A stretch of DNA of 64,000 bases. Source: Haloarcula japonica DSM 6131. Lineage in GTDB: Archaea; Halobacteriota; Halobacteria; Halobacteriales; Haloarculaceae. Location: assembly GCF_000336635.1 (NCBI RefSeq), contig NZ_AOLY01000039.1, positions 124,001-188,000 on the forward strand. Direction: 5' to 3'. Both the position numbers and the translations under genes were made by a program. Of this stretch, positions 34,715-44,294 are shown piece after piece (positions within the stretch are counted from its first letter, which is position 1; each line of letters opens with the position of its first letter). A model generated the notes under the pieces. The model did not search any database. It had not been told where the DNA came from and saw only the letters and a program-made list of their open reading frames with translations.

Positions 34715-35896
34715 ATGAAACTGGCGATGATCGGCTTCGGGCAGGCCGGTGGCAAAATTGTGGACAAATTCCTCGAGTACGACAAGGAGACCGGCTCGGG
34801 AATCGTCCGCTCGGCTGTTGCCGTCAACACGGCGAAAGCAGACCTGCTTGGGCTAGAACACATTCCGGAAGAGAATCGAGTGCTTATCGGCCAGGCCCGC
34901 GTCAAGGGCCACGGCGTAGGCGCGGACAACGAACTCGGCGCGGAAATCGCCGAAGAGGACATCGACGAGGTGCAGGGTGCGATTGACAACATCCCCGTCC
35001 ACGAAGTCGACGCCTTCCTCATCGTCGCCGGTCTCGGCGGCGGGACGGGGTCGGGCGGGTCACCGGTCGTCGCGAAACACCTCAAGCGCATCTACACCGA
35101 ACCGGTGTACGGCCTGGGCGTCCTGCCGGGCAGTGACGAGGGTGGCATCTACACCCTCAACGCCGCCCGCTCGTTCCAGACGTTCGTGCGCGAGGTGGAC
35201 AACCTCATGGTGTTCGACAACGACGCCTGGCGACAGACCGGCGAGTCCGTCGAGGGCGGCTACGACCACATCAACGAGGAGATCGTCCGGCGCTTCGGCG
35301 TGCTGTTCGGGGCCGGCGAAATCGAGGCCGGCGACAACGTCGCAGAGAGCGTCGTCGACTCCTCGGAGATCATCAATACGCTCGACGGCGGCGGCGTCTC
35401 CACCGTCGGCTATGCCTCCGAGGACGTAGAAGTCTCCTCGGGCGGCGGTGGCCTGCTCTCGCGGTTCAAGGGCGACGACTCGTCCGACGACTCGATGGAC
35501 ACGGCGAACACGACGAACCGCATCACGTCGCTCGTCCGGAAAGCCGCGCTCGGCCGGCTGACGCTCCCCTGTGAGATCGAGGGGGCGGAGCGTGCCCTGC
35601 TCGTGATGGCAGGGCCGCCGGAGCACCTGAACCGGAAGGGAATAGAGCGCGGCCGGAAGTGGCTCGAGGAGCAGACCGGTTCAATGGAGGTCCGCGGTGG
35701 CGACTATCCGACCAACGCCCCGAAAGTGGCCGCATCCATCCTGCTGGCCGGCGTCCACAACGTTCCCCGCATCAAGGAACTCCAGCAGGTCGCCATCGAG
35801 GCCCAGGACAACATCGACGATATCCGTAACCAAAGCGAAGATAACTTAGAGGACTTGGTCGAAGACGACGAAGATGAACTTGATCCGCTGTTCTAA
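34715..35896 (+). CDS. cetZ: CetZ-type tubulin-superfamily cytoskeletal GTPase
   Basis: The 393-residue protein has the tubulin signature GGGTGSG at 108-114, an N-terminal GFGQAGGKIVDKFLEY, ALNTAKADL-like VAVNTAKADLLGL, and a C-terminal domain with ITSLVRKAALGRLTLPCE. Its overall sequence matches CetZ, the haloarchaeal family that controls cell shape and motility, rather than FtsZ. The acidic tail (EDLVEDDEDELDPLF) overlaps the next gene by 23 nt in a different frame. It has its own promoter with a GGAG leader site. Confidence 0.92.
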   Translation: MKLAMIGFGQAGGKIVDKFLEYDKETGSGIVRSAVAVNTAKADLLGLEHIPEENRVLIGQARVKGHGVGADNELGAEIAEEDIDEVQGAIDNIPVHEVDAFLIVAGLGGGTGSGGSPVVAKHLKRIYTEPVYGLGVLPGSDEGGIYTLNAARSFQTFVREVDNLMVFDNDAWRQTGESVEGGYDHINEEIVRRFGVLFGAGEIEAGDNVAESVVDSSEIINTLDGGGVSTVGYASEDVEVSSGGGGLLSRFKGDDSSDDSMDTANTTNRITSLVRKAALGRLTLPCEIEGAERALLVMAGPPEHLNRKGIERGRKWLEEQTGSMEVRGGDYPTNAPKVAASILLAGVHNVPRIKELQQVAIEAQDNIDDIRNQSEDNLEDLVEDDEDELDPLF

Positions 35897-36650
35897 CAAG
35901 ACCGCCGCACTCCTCTGTGTTGTCGCGCTGCTCGCGACCGCCGGCACAGCGAGTGCGTTCTCTGTCTCTGCCGAGGGAGTCCCGACCGAGACGGCCGTCG
36001 AGGAAGAGGTGTCGGTAACGTACACGATTGACGACCCGTTCACCGACGCACCGAACGAGTGGACGCTCGCCGGCTCGACCGAACTCAAAGACGTTAGCTG
36101 GACGGTCACTGTGTTGCGTGCGGGTAGCCAGGTGAGCCAAGAAACCTACGGCGACCAGTCCTTCGAGCAGGATCTGGAGATCGACAATAACGGAGACCAG
36201 GTTCGGGTCGAACTCGTCGGCACGACGCCGGCCATCTCGAACTACACATACGACCCGGCACAGAACTATCAGGTCGCCTCGCTCAGTCGTATCAGCGGGA
36301 GCAACGAGGACGAGTTCCGCAACGATACTGTTCACCACTACACTGAAGAGAGCCAGTCAGCGAGACAGGCAATCGACGACGCACAGGCCGCAATCGACGA
36401 AGCCGGTGGGAACGAAGAGGCCGAGGAGCTAGTCAGTAGCGCTATCTCCTCCTACGAGAACGGGAACTTCCAGAACGCCCAGGACCTCGCCGGGCAGGCC
36501 GAGAATCAGGCACAGCAGGCCCAGCAGAGCGCCCAGACCCAGCGAACGCTCCTGCTGATCGGTGGCGGACTCGTCGTCCTCCTGCTGCTGGTCGGCGGCG
36601 GCTACTACGCGTACACCCAGATGGGTGAGGACGACTACTCCAAGCTGTAA
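35874..36650 (+). CDS. secreted, membrane-anchored protein cotranslated with CetZ
   Basis: The 258-residue product has an N-terminal signal (TAALLCVVALLATAGTASAF), a beta-rich extracellular part, a helical coiled-coil-like segment (SARQAIDDAQAAIDEAGG, AQDLAGQAENQAQQAQQ), and a C-terminal helix LLLIGGGLVVLLLLVGGGYY with a short positively charged-to-acidic end. It likely spans the membrane once with its bulk outside. It overlaps cetZ by 23 nt and cofC by 1 nt. The position invites the idea that it links CetZ to the envelope, but nothing proves it. Confidence 0.75.
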   Translation: MNLIRCSNKTAALLCVVALLATAGTASAFSVSAEGVPTETAVEEEVSVTYTIDDPFTDAPNEWTLAGSTELKDVSWTVTVLRAGSQVSQETYGDQSFEQDLEIDNNGDQVRVELVGTTPAISNYTYDPAQNYQVASLSRISGSNEDEFRNDTVHHYTEESQSARQAIDDAQAAIDEAGGNEEAEELVSSAISSYENGNFQNAQDLAGQAENQAQQAQQSAQTQRTLLLIGGGLVVLLLLVGGGYYAYTQMGEDDYSKL

Positions 36651-37273
36651 TGCGTCTCGTCGTCCCCGTCTCGGGGTCTGACCCCAAAACGCGACTTGCA
36701 TCCGTTCTTTCTCCCGACGAGCGCCGTGATTTTACCGAAGCGATGCTTGCAGACGTCGTCGACGCGGTGACAGCGGCGGGCCACGAACCGGAGGTCATCT
36801 CGACAGCACCGGTCGACTGTGCCGTGCCGGTCACCGTCGACGACCGCGGACTCGACCCGCTCGTCAACGACCTGCTCGCGTCGACAGTGACTAGCGGCGA
36901 AGGGGAATTTGCCGTCGTGATGGCAGATTTGCCGCTCATAACCCCGAAAAGCATCGAGCGACTGCTCGCCCCCGACGCCGACATCGTGCTGGCCCCGGGC
37001 CTGGGCGGCGGGACGAATGCCTTCGTCTGTCGGCACCCCGAGTTCATGGTCGACTACCACGGCGCGTCTATCCGCGACCACCGCCGGATCGCTCGGGACG
37101 TGGGAGCCGGCGTGGCCGAAATCGATTCCCGGCGGCTCGCGACCGACATCGACGAACCGGCCGACCTCGCTGAGGTGCTGCTACACAGCGACGGCGCGGC
37201 CGCGGACTGGCTCACTGACGCCGGTTTCAGTCTGTCGCTCACAGACGGCCGTGTCACCGTGAGCCGCGAGTGA
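36650..37273 (+). CDS. cofC: 2-phospho-L-lactate guanylyltransferase
   Basis: CofC joins GTP to 2-phospholactate (or phosphoenolpyruvate) in coenzyme F420 assembly. The 207-residue protein has the nucleotidyltransferase segment LVVPVSGSDPKTRLASVLS, MADLPLITPKSI and LGGGTNAFVCRHPEFM. Overlaps the upstream membrane-protein gene by 1 nt and is followed at 33 nt by cofG, so it sits in a cof group of the same pathway. Confidence 0.92.
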   Translation: MRLVVPVSGSDPKTRLASVLSPDERRDFTEAMLADVVDAVTAAGHEPEVISTAPVDCAVPVTVDDRGLDPLVNDLLASTVTSGEGEFAVVMADLPLITPKSIERLLAPDADIVLAPGLGGGTNAFVCRHPEFMVDYHGASIRDHRRIARDVGAGVAEIDSRRLATDIDEPADLAEVLLHSDGAAADWLTDAGFSLSLTDGRVTVSRE

Positions 37274-37276
37274 AGG

Positions 37277-37301
37277 TTTTTATTTGTGGGGTGCACACCC
37301 C
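37277..37301 (+). promoter_or_regulatory. leaderless-type promoter with inverted repeat before cofG
   Basis: A T-rich TATA-like run (TTTTTATTT, about 37277-37285) is centred 26 nt before the GTG at 37307. Between it and the start lies GGGGTG-CA-CACCCC, an interrupted palindrome. The layout fits a promoter of its own for cofG with an operator or hairpin at its start. Confidence 0.5.
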
Positions 37302-37306
37302 GGGAC

Positions 37307-38413
37307 GTGATACCCGGCACGGACGCGTATGACGTCGCTATCGAGATCCCGGACGCCGATATCGAGCGCCTGCTGTCGGTGATGCCCGAGGACGTCGAGG
37401 CCGCGTCGGCGCTGTCCTACTGCCGGAACGTGTTCCTACCGCTGACGACCGCGTGCCGATACACCTGCACCTACTGCACGTACTACGACCCGCCGGGGCA
37501 AGCGGAGCTGATGGACCGCGAGGAAATCCGCGAGACCTGTCGTCGCGGGGCCGACGCCGGCTGTACCGAGGCGCTGTTCACCTTCGGAGACGACCCGGAC
37601 AGCCGCTACACTGCGATCCACAACCAGCTCGATGAATGGGGCCACGACTCCATTCACGAATACCTCCGAGAGGCGTGTGAAATCGCGCTGGAGGAGGGGT
37701 TGCTCCCCCACGCCAATCCCGGCGACCAGACGCACGAGCAGATGGCCCACGTCGCCGACCTGAACGCCTCGATGGGCGTGATGCTGGAGACGACTACGGA
37801 CGTCCAGGCCCACGGCGGCCCGCGAGCGAAAAGCCCCGGTCAGCGGCTCAATACCCTCCGCGTGGCCGGCGAACTCGGCGTGCCGTTCACGACTGGTATC
37901 CTCGTCGGTATTGGCGAGGACTGGCACCACCGCGCCGAGAGCTTGCTCGCCATCCGTGAGATGCACGAGCGCTACGGCCACATTCAGGAGGTCATCGTCC
38001 AGCCCGTCGTCGAGAACGAGCGCTGGCAGGGCGGCTCTCCCGATCTGGCGACAATGCGCCGGGTAACGGCGATGGCCCGCGCAGCGCTTCCCGAGGAGGT
38101 ATCGGTGCAGGTCCCCCCGAACCTCGCGCCCGCCCGTGACCTGACCGACTGCGGCATCGACGACCTCGGCGGCGTCTCACCGGTCACGGTCGACCACATC
38201 AACCCCGAGTACGAGTGGCCCGCGCTACAGGAGCTGACGGCCGTCGCCGAGGCCGCCAAGGTACCACTGACGGAGCGGCTGCCCGTCTACGACCGATTCG
38301 TCGACGACGGCTGGCTCTCGAAGCCCATCGAGACGGCCATCGAGGCCGATGACGAGGCCGGCGAACGGTTCCGGTCGATACTGGACCGGGGTGTGAATCC
38401 AGTGACGCTGTGA
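37307..38413 (+). CDS. cofG: FO synthase subunit CofG (radical SAM)
   Basis: CofG, with CofH, builds the deazaflavin FO of F420 from tyrosine and a pyrimidine. A GTG start gives 368 residues beginning VIPGTDAYDV. The radical SAM motif C50-x3-C54-x2-C57 is CRYTCTYC. The segments TFGDDPDSRYT, HANPGDQTHEQMAHVADLNASM and AKSPGQRLNTLRVAGEL are family blocks. I rejected an upstream start 21 nt earlier because the TATA spacing favours 37307. It converges on cofH. Confidence 0.93.
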   Translation: MIPGTDAYDVAIEIPDADIERLLSVMPEDVEAASALSYCRNVFLPLTTACRYTCTYCTYYDPPGQAELMDREEIRETCRRGADAGCTEALFTFGDDPDSRYTAIHNQLDEWGHDSIHEYLREACEIALEEGLLPHANPGDQTHEQMAHVADLNASMGVMLETTTDVQAHGGPRAKSPGQRLNTLRVAGELGVPFTTGILVGIGEDWHHRAESLLAIREMHERYGHIQEVIVQPVVENERWQGGSPDLATMRRVTAMARAALPEEVSVQVPPNLAPARDLTDCGIDDLGGVSPVTVDHINPEYEWPALQELTAVAEAAKVPLTERLPVYDRFVDDGWLSKPIETAIEADDEAGERFRSILDRGVNPVTL

Positions 38414-38580
38414 CACCGGCGACCAGCCCCTCAGGTGAACGGTCAGCCCGGCCAGAACAGACACCGGAAATCAATCACCTAGTTCTCTAGGCGATATCTA
38501 CACAAACACTGGCGTACCAATATGTATCATGCCTGGGCGTGCCTCTGACAGCAGTGCCAGGCAGAATACTCTACCACGTC

Positions 38581-38607
38581 GACCACGGCCAGTGCCCAGC
38601 CGTGGTC
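38581..38607. terminator. 9-bp hairpin between convergent cofG and cofH
   Basis: GACCACGGC and GCCGTGGTC form a perfect stem with a 9-nt loop, followed by CTACTTTAATC. It lies between the two convergent stops and probably ends both transcripts. The rest of the 201-base gap has no credible gene. Confidence 0.6.
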
Positions 38608-38614
38608 CACTACT

Positions 38615-39967
38615 TTAATCGAGCAACGGCGTTCCGTCAGCTCGCGGCCCGAGTTGCGGGCCGAGCACGTCGGCGTCGGGGTCGATGACGCGGCGCTGCT
38701 CGTAGTCCGTCGAGCGCTCGACGGGCGTCCGGCCGATGGCGGTAATCATGTCGGCGTACTCCTGAAACGACCGGAACTCGCCGTAGTCGCCGCCCGCGCG
38801 CTTGGTGATCTCCTCGGAGAGGATGGTCCCCATGAAGTCGTCCGCACCGCAGGTGAGCATCTTCAGCCCTTGCGTGTCGCCGTATTTGACCCACGAGGAC
38901 TGGATGTGGTCGACGTTGTCGAGGAACAGTCTGGAGACGGCGATCAGCAGTTCGTCCTCGTCGATAGTCGCACCCGATTCGACCATGCCACGCTCGTACA
39001 GCGGCGTCTCCTCGTGGACAAAGGATAGCGGGACGAACTCCGTGATCGCACCGGTCCGGTCCTGCAGGTCGCGGATGCGCTGCAGGTGCAGCGCGCGGTG
39101 GCGCTCGTTCTCGACGTGGCCGTACATCATCGTCGAGGTCATGTCGAGGCCGACCGACGCGGCCGCCTCCATCGCTTCGAGCCACTCATCGGTGCGGATC
39201 TTGCCCGGACAGATGACGTCCCGGACCTCGTCGACGAGGATTTCCGCCGCCGTGCCGGGCACGCTATCGAGACCGGCGTCTTGCAGTCGACCGAACACCT
39301 CCTCGTAGGACCAGTCGGTGCCGCGGCGGGCGTGATAGGCCTCCTCCGGCGTCATCGAGTGGAGGTGGACGTCGCCGACATTCATCGCCCGAATCTGCTC
39401 ACAGTATGTGGCCGGGTCTTTCTCGTACTCGCTGGGCGAGCGGTAGTTCAGGTCCCCGCGGTCGCTGGCTTCGAGGATCTCCCGGTGTTCGTCGTCCAGC
39501 GCGAGCGCGGGGTGGAGTCCCGACACCGAACAGACCTCGTAGATGCCCCGGTCGAGGGCATCTCGGACGATTTCGCGGGACTCGCTCGGCGTCTTCGTGA
39601 AGCCGCCGTGGTCCTCCTGGTACTCGCTTCGGAACTGCTCGGAGCGGTCCTTGAAGTTACAGAACAGACAGCCAGTGTTGCAGGCCGTTGTGACGTTGTT
39701 GTTGAGGTTTGCGACGAAAGTGACTTCATCGCCGACGACCTCCGCCCGGCGGCGGTCAGCCGCTTCGAGCACCTGCTCTTTCCGGTCGTGGTCGATGCCG
39801 TCCCGGTCGGTGCCCGTCGTGAAGAGTTCGACCGCGTCGTCGACTGTCAGTCGCGTCCCGTCGCGCGCCTTGGCCAGCGCGTTCTCGAACGACTGGTCAG
39901 TCGTCGGACGGTGCTCGAACTCGGTGGAACCGTCCGGCGTATCGACAGTCTCTGAGACATCCGGCAT
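38615..39967 (-). CDS. cofH: FO synthase subunit CofH (radical SAM)
   Basis: The 450-residue protein has the radical SAM motif C96-x3-C100-x2-C103 in CNTGCLFC, plus VCSVSGLHPAL, MNVGDVHLHSMTPEEAYH, and VGLDMTSTMMYGHVENE. CofH is the tyrosine-side partner of CofG. Start at MPDVSET; an upstream Met has no conserved residues. Convergent with cofG rather than co-transcribed, so the two FO synthase halves are made from separate promoters. Confidence 0.93.
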   Translation of the reverse strand: MPDVSETVDTPDGSTEFEHRPTTDQSFENALAKARDGTRLTVDDAVELFTTGTDRDGIDHDRKEQVLEAADRRRAEVVGDEVTFVANLNNNVTTACNTGCLFCNFKDRSEQFRSEYQEDHGGFTKTPSESREIVRDALDRGIYEVCSVSGLHPALALDDEHREILEASDRGDLNYRSPSEYEKDPATYCEQIRAMNVGDVHLHSMTPEEAYHARRGTDWSYEEVFGRLQDAGLDSVPGTAAEILVDEVRDVICPGKIRTDEWLEAMEAAASVGLDMTSTMMYGHVENERHRALHLQRIRDLQDRTGAITEFVPLSFVHEETPLYERGMVESGATIDEDELLIAVSRLFLDNVDHIQSSWVKYGDTQGLKMLTCGADDFMGTILSEEITKRAGGDYGEFRSFQEYADMITAIGRTPVERSTDYEQRRVIDPDADVLGPQLGPRADGTPLLD

Positions 39968-40076
39968 TGCTGAACAGGACGGCAAGAACGGTCAAAAGCG
40001 TATGGGTCCGCACATGGCCCACAAGGCCGACAGGGCGGTGAGCGGCGACGGACGGCCGCAGTTGTGCGCCCACACG

Positions 40077-41093
40077 TTAGGTCGGCAATACGCCGCCGAC
40101 CCAGCCCGCAGTCTCGATGATAACCCAGGCGACGAAGGCCGCGTAAGCGCCGAGTAACGCATACGATTCGAGTTCGCTCAACACCAGATCGGTCCGGAGC
40201 ACGGTAAACAGGAGAATCGTCGCCCCGGTCAGCACGCCGAACATCGGTACGGCCATCGCGAAGTCAACGGTCCACGCCCCGGCGATGAGAACGCCGAGCG
40301 GGATGGCGACGAGCAGGTCGAAGGTGTTCGATCCGAGGACGTTCGCGAGCGACGTGACCCCGCGGTCGTCGCGGGCCGCCCGGACGCTGACGAGCGTGTC
40401 GGGGAGACTCGTCGCCGCCGCCAGAATCGTCACGCCGAGCAGGAACTCCTGAATGCCGGCGGCCCGACCGATGACCCTGACGGAGTGGACGAGGTTTTCC
40501 ACAGCCACGAGAATGACAGCCAGGCCCAGCAGGAGGAAAAGCCACTGTCGCCCGACAGAGATACCGGCAGTCCAGTCCTCTTCGGGGTCGTGGTCGGCCG
40601 TATCCTGATACTGGATGAAGATGTACAGTCCGTAGAGGGTGATCGGAATCACCGCCAGTGGCCGCGTAATGACGCCCGTGAGCGTCGCCTCGCCGGGGTA
40701 GTAGATGACCGCAAGCGCCATCGTGATGAGCAGGACTGAGACGGAAAGCATGTAGAACTGCGCCTCCTTGTAGACGAGCGTCCGGCTCGATTCGAGTTCG
40801 TCGTCCGTGGCGACGCCTGCGACTGCGGGGATAATGAGGACGTTGAAGATTGCTGAACCGACGATTGCGCCGACGCCAAGCGGCATCGACCCGCCCAGCG
40901 CCGCGACGACGACGGTGGCGACTTCCGGGAAACTGGATCCGACGGCGACGATGATCGCCCCCTGTACGACCTCCGGGAGGCCGTAGTACGTCGCGAGCCG
41001 TTCGCTCGATGCTTCGAGCCAGTCACTCCCTTTCCAGATCGCTACCGTCGCGGCGACGATGATCGCAGCCTCGACCAACAGACTGGAAGCCAT
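40077..41093 (-). CDS. Na+/Ca2+-type cation antiporter (CaCA family)
   Basis: The 338-residue membrane protein has two inverted alpha-repeats, the hallmark of the family: GSSFPEVATVVVAAL and LGSNTFDLLVA, with GAIVGSAIFN and TSLPDTLVSV. About ten hydrophobic helices. It exchanges Ca2+ for Na+ or H+ across the membrane. A cytoplasmic loop (TADHDPEEDWTAG) is short. Read alone, divergent from purC. Confidence 0.88.
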   Translation of the reverse strand: MASSLLVEAAIIVAATVAIWKGSDWLEASSERLATYYGLPEVVQGAIIVAVGSSFPEVATVVVAALGGSMPLGVGAIVGSAIFNVLIIPAVAGVATDDELESSRTLVYKEAQFYMLSVSVLLITMALAVIYYPGEATLTGVITRPLAVIPITLYGLYIFIQYQDTADHDPEEDWTAGISVGRQWLFLLLGLAVILVAVENLVHSVRVIGRAAGIQEFLLGVTILAAATSLPDTLVSVRAARDDRGVTSLANVLGSNTFDLLVAIPLGVLIAGAWTVDFAMAVPMFGVLTGATILLFTVLRTDLVLSELESYALLGAYAAFVAWVIIETAGWVGGVLPT

Positions 41094-41237
41094 CAGACAG
41101 TCAGTCGACAGCCCGACAGAAAACGTTGCCTGCCGAGCGCGAGTGATACTGTCGGCTGTAAGTCTGGAAAGAATTTCGCTACCGCGAATATCTTACAATA
41201 GTTACAGCCAACAGTATGAGAAACGTCTTTGTCCCCG

Positions 41238-41252
41238 GCCCGAAAGGCGGGC
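41238..41252 (+). promoter_or_regulatory. small hairpin directly before purC start
   Basis: GCCCG and CGGGC flank AAAGG, ending 3 nt before the ATG at 41256. A leader hairpin here could cover the start codon context and modulate translation. It is only 5 bp. Confidence 0.25.
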
Positions 41253-41255
41253 ACA

Positions 41256-42290
41256 ATGACGAGCGTCAAGGAATTCCGCGTGGACGAACCGGCGACGGCC
41301 GAGGGGCTCGGCCGCGGCGCGTTCGTGTTCACGGACGACTACTCCGTGTTCGACTGGGGCAAGATGCCGGACCAGATCCCCGACAAAGGGGCATCGCTGT
41401 GTACGATGGGCGCGTACAACTTCCAGCTACTGGAGGAGAACCACGTTCCGACTCATTACGAGGGCGTCAGGCTCCCAGACAGCGACGAGGTGCTTGACCT
41501 CGGCGAGGCGCTGTCGGCCGACGCCGCTCCCAAGGAGATGGTCATCGAACTCACACAGGTCCCGGACCTCCCCTTCGAGGACGGGAGCTACGACTACGAC
41601 GCCTACCACGCGGGGGCCGACGAGAACTACCTCATCCCGCTGGAGATCGTCTTCCGGAACCGCGTCGGCGTTGGGTCGTCACTTCGGTCCCGGACCGAGC
41701 CCGCCGACCACGGTCTCGACTACGACACGTGGCCCGAGGAAGTGGTCGATCTCGATGAGCCAATTGTCGAGTTCTCGACGAAGTACGAGGAACAGGACCG
41801 GTACCTCAACCGGGAGGCAGCCGACCGGATCGCCGGCGCGGCTAGCATCGACCGCCTCGAAGAACTGGCTCGGGCGGTCAACCACATCGTCACCGAGCAG
41901 GCCGCCGAAGCTGACCTCGTCCACGAGGACGGGAAGATCGAATGCCTCTACTACGACGGGGAGATCCGCGTGGCCGACGTGGTCGGCACCTTCGACGAGA
42001 ACCGGTTCTCCCACGAAGGCCAACAGGTCTCGAAGGAGGTCATCCGCCAGTACCACAAACGCACCCAGCCTGAATGGGTCGAGGCCGTGAGCGAGGCCAA
42101 ACAGCAGGCCGACGCGGAGAGCGTCGCCGACTGGAAATCGCTCTGTGCGGAGTCGCCCGAACCGCTCGACGAGAACGTAATCCAAGTCGCGCGGGACCTC
42201 TACTGCGCCGGCACGAACGCCTACGTCGGCGGCGACGTGTTCGACGCGCCGTCGCTCGACGATGCCGTCAGCGCCGCTGGTGAACTCTGA
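41256..42290 (+). CDS. purC: phosphoribosylaminoimidazole-succinocarboxamide synthase
   Basis: PurC catalyses SAICAR formation in purine synthesis. The 344-residue product begins [14 protein letters not shown] and has [21 protein letters not shown] (ATP-binding N-domain), [17 protein letters not shown] and [15 protein letters not shown]. An upstream in-frame Met at 41229 falls in the leader hairpin and is rejected. It converges on purU. Confidence 0.93.
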   Translation: MTSVKEFRVDEPATAEGLGRGAFVFTDDYSVFDWGKMPDQIPDKGASLCTMGAYNFQLLEENHVPTHYEGVRLPDSDEVLDLGEALSADAAPKEMVIELTQVPDLPFEDGSYDYDAYHAGADENYLIPLEIVFRNRVGVGSSLRSRTEPADHGLDYDTWPEEVVDLDEPIVEFSTKYEEQDRYLNREAADRIAGAASIDRLEELARAVNHIVTEQAAEADLVHEDGKIECLYYDGEIRVADVVGTFDENRFSHEGQQVSKEVIRQYHKRTQPEWVEAVSEAKQQADAESVADWKSLCAESPEPLDENVIQVARDLYCAGTNAYVGGDVFDAPSLDDAVSAAGEL

Positions 42291-42297
42291 GGATTTT

Positions 42298-42315
42298 AAA
42301 AGGATAGCGCCTTTT
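42298..42315. terminator. hairpin between convergent purC and purU
   Basis: AAAAGG and CCTTTT form a perfect 6-bp stem with a 6-nt loop, starting 7 nt after the purC stop. The A/T-rich arms read as a U-rich tract on either strand, the usual archaeal terminator sign. Confidence 0.55.
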
Positions 42316-43289
42316 CAGTCGTCGGCCTCGATCTCACCGTCGTCCTCGGCGACGAATTCGCCGAGCCCGTCGATAGGACGGTCGGGGTTCAGCTGGTCGA
42401 GTTTCTCCGGTGCGCCGAGTTGGGCCGAGGTCTCCTCGGGGTCCCGCAGTTTCGTCCGGCCGCGGTGGACGTTCACTTCGTCGTTGAGATGGAGCTTGAT
42501 AGCCTCGATGAGCGCCTCGGCTTCCAGCGGCTGGCCGATCTGCTGGAGTTCCTCCTCCGTCGCGTCGTCAGGGACGTTGAACGCACGCTGGGTGATGATC
42601 GGTCCCTGATCCAGGTCCGTCGTCACGTAGTGGGCCGTGACGCCAGCGATGCGGACACCTTCCTCGATGGCCTGCATGTACGCCGACGCGCCGGGGAAGG
42701 CGGGCAGCAGGCTCGGGTGGACGTTGATGATGCGGCTCTCGTAGCGGAAGACGACATCCGGCGAGAGGATGCGCATGTAGCGGGCCAGCGCGATGAGGTC
42801 GGCGTCGTACTGCGCGAGCAAGTCGAGCAGTTGGTCCTCGTCCGGCGTCCCCTTCTCGTCGCCGATATCGTGGAACGGGACATCGTACTTGGCCGCCAGC
42901 GGTTCAAGGTCGTCGTGATTGCCGATGACCACCTCGATGTCGGCCCCGAGGTCGCCGTTGGCCCAGGCCTCGAAGAGAGCTTCCAGACAGTGGGACTCCT
43001 TCGTGACGAGGACGGCGATGGTCTGGGTCTCGCGGTCGGCGGGGAACCGGACCTGCACGTCGACGCCGAGTCCGTCGCCGAGTTCGGTGAGGTCCTCACG
43101 GAGCTTCTCCTCCGTCGTCACCATCTCGGAGGTATCGACGCGCATGGTCATCCGGAAGACCCCCTCCCGGACGGCCTGATCGAGGTCCTCGATGTTGATG
43201 CTGCGCTCGAACAGGAGCGACGTCACTTCAGCGATGAGACCCGTGTCGTCCTCACCGACGACCGTAATCTCAGTCAGATCGCGAGTCAC
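42315..43289 (-). CDS. purU: formyltetrahydrofolate deformylase
   Basis: PurU releases formate from 10-formyl-THF to balance the folate pool. A GTG start gives 324 residues. Residues 1-90 are an ACT domain (ITVVGEDDTGLIAEVTSLL). The formyltransferase-fold catalytic part follows: ALARYMRILSPDVVFRYESRIINVHPSLLPAFPG (in part), with the catalytic Asn/His/Asp pattern and VHRGRTKL. The C-terminal tail of about 50 residues is acidic. Divergent from the receiver-GAF gene. Confidence 0.9.
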   Translation of the reverse strand: MTRDLTEITVVGEDDTGLIAEVTSLLFERSINIEDLDQAVREGVFRMTMRVDTSEMVTTEEKLREDLTELGDGLGVDVQVRFPADRETQTIAVLVTKESHCLEALFEAWANGDLGADIEVVIGNHDDLEPLAAKYDVPFHDIGDEKGTPDEDQLLDLLAQYDADLIALARYMRILSPDVVFRYESRIINVHPSLLPAFPGASAYMQAIEEGVRIAGVTAHYVTTDLDQGPIITQRAFNVPDDATEEELQQIGQPLEAEALIEAIKLHLNDEVNVHRGRTKLRDPEETSAQLGAPEKLDQLNPDRPIDGLGEFVAEDDGEIEADD

Positions 43290-43418
43290 GATACCCACCT
43301 CCGGACAGCGTCGTGATTCATTTGACGCAGAGTCGGCAGTCCCTCGGCAAAAGCCTTCGTTTTCCACCGAGCGTGGACACCAACCCTTTGTGTATTGGTC
43401 CGTGTATGTACGGCAGTG

Positions 43419-44294
43419 ATGAGTGATTCGCCGACCGTTCTCTGTGCGCAGCCAGACGCCAGCGAGCGTGCGGAGACGGCCGACGTACTTGCCGATGCTG
43501 GACTCGCCGTTGAGGAAGTCGAGTCCGTCGGGACGCTAACTACAGCACTTGACCGGTCGGTCGACTGCGTCGTGACGGCCTTCGACCTCCCGGACGGAGA
43601 TGGGTTCGACGTGGTAGACGCAGTTCGTTCGGTGAACCCAGCCTGTGTAGTGATCCTCTATACCGAACACGCACCGTCGGATCTCCCCCGCGGCGGTCCC
43701 GAACAGGTCGTCGAATACGTGCCGCGGATGGTCCCGGAGTCCCGGGAGCGGCTTGCGGATGTGGCTGCCATGGCTGCCGCCGAGGTAACGCAGGCGGCCT
43801 ACCCGGTTCCAGAGACCGAGACGGAGCGACTGGCCGCCGTCCAGCAGTACGACGTCGACCAGCTGGCAGCGATTGACGCGTTCGACCGGCTGACGGCGCT
43901 CATGACCAGCCACTTCGACATCGACGTGGCCTTCGTCGGCCTCATGGACGAACACGAGGAGCGGTTCGTGGCGTGTGAGGGTGCCAACTGGCGGACCCTC
44001 TCCCGCGAGGACGCCATCTGCACCCACACAATTCTCTCGGACGAGACGATGGTCGTCGAAGACACCCACGAAGATCCCCGCTTCGCCGAGGTAGACGCAC
44101 TGAAACAGCTCGATATCAGGTCCTACGCCGGCGTCCGAATCACAGACAAGCAGGGGAATGCGATCGGCGCAGTCTGTTGCACCGACGGCGAGCCGCGACG
44201 CTACACGCAGACAGAGCTAGACGACCTCCAGCGGTTCGCTGACGAGGTCGAGGAACAACTGCTGTTGCGACGCCGACTGCAGGAGGATGCCTGA
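43419..44294 (+). CDS. receiver-like and GAF-domain signalling protein
   Basis: Residues 1-110 form a receiver domain with Asp in VVTAFDLPDGDGF (D56). Residues 145-285 form a GAF domain (TALMTSHFDIDVAFVGL, EGANWRTLSREDAICTHTI, YAGVRITDKQGNAIGAVCC). There is no kinase or output domain, so it is probably an accessory sensor. The gene overlaps the KaiC-like gene by 1 nt, a coupling that suggests a shared signalling unit. Confidence 0.85.
   Translation: MSDSPTVLCAQPDASERAETADVLADAGLAVEEVESVGTLTTALDRSVDCVVTAFDLPDGDGFDVVDAVRSVNPACVVILYTEHAPSDLPRGGPEQVVEYVPRMVPESRERLADVAAMAAAEVTQAAYPVPETETERLAAVQQYDVDQLAAIDAFDRLTALMTSHFDIDVAFVGLMDEHEERFVACEGANWRTLSREDAICTHTILSDETMVVEDTHEDPRFAEVDALKQLDIRSYAGVRITDKQGNAIGAVCCTDGEPRRYTQTELDDLQRFADEVEEQLLLRRRLQEDA

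Noticed and set aside
39086..39955. 289-residue plus frame across cofH
   Set aside because: Antisense to cofH, whose radical SAM motif and family blocks are clear.
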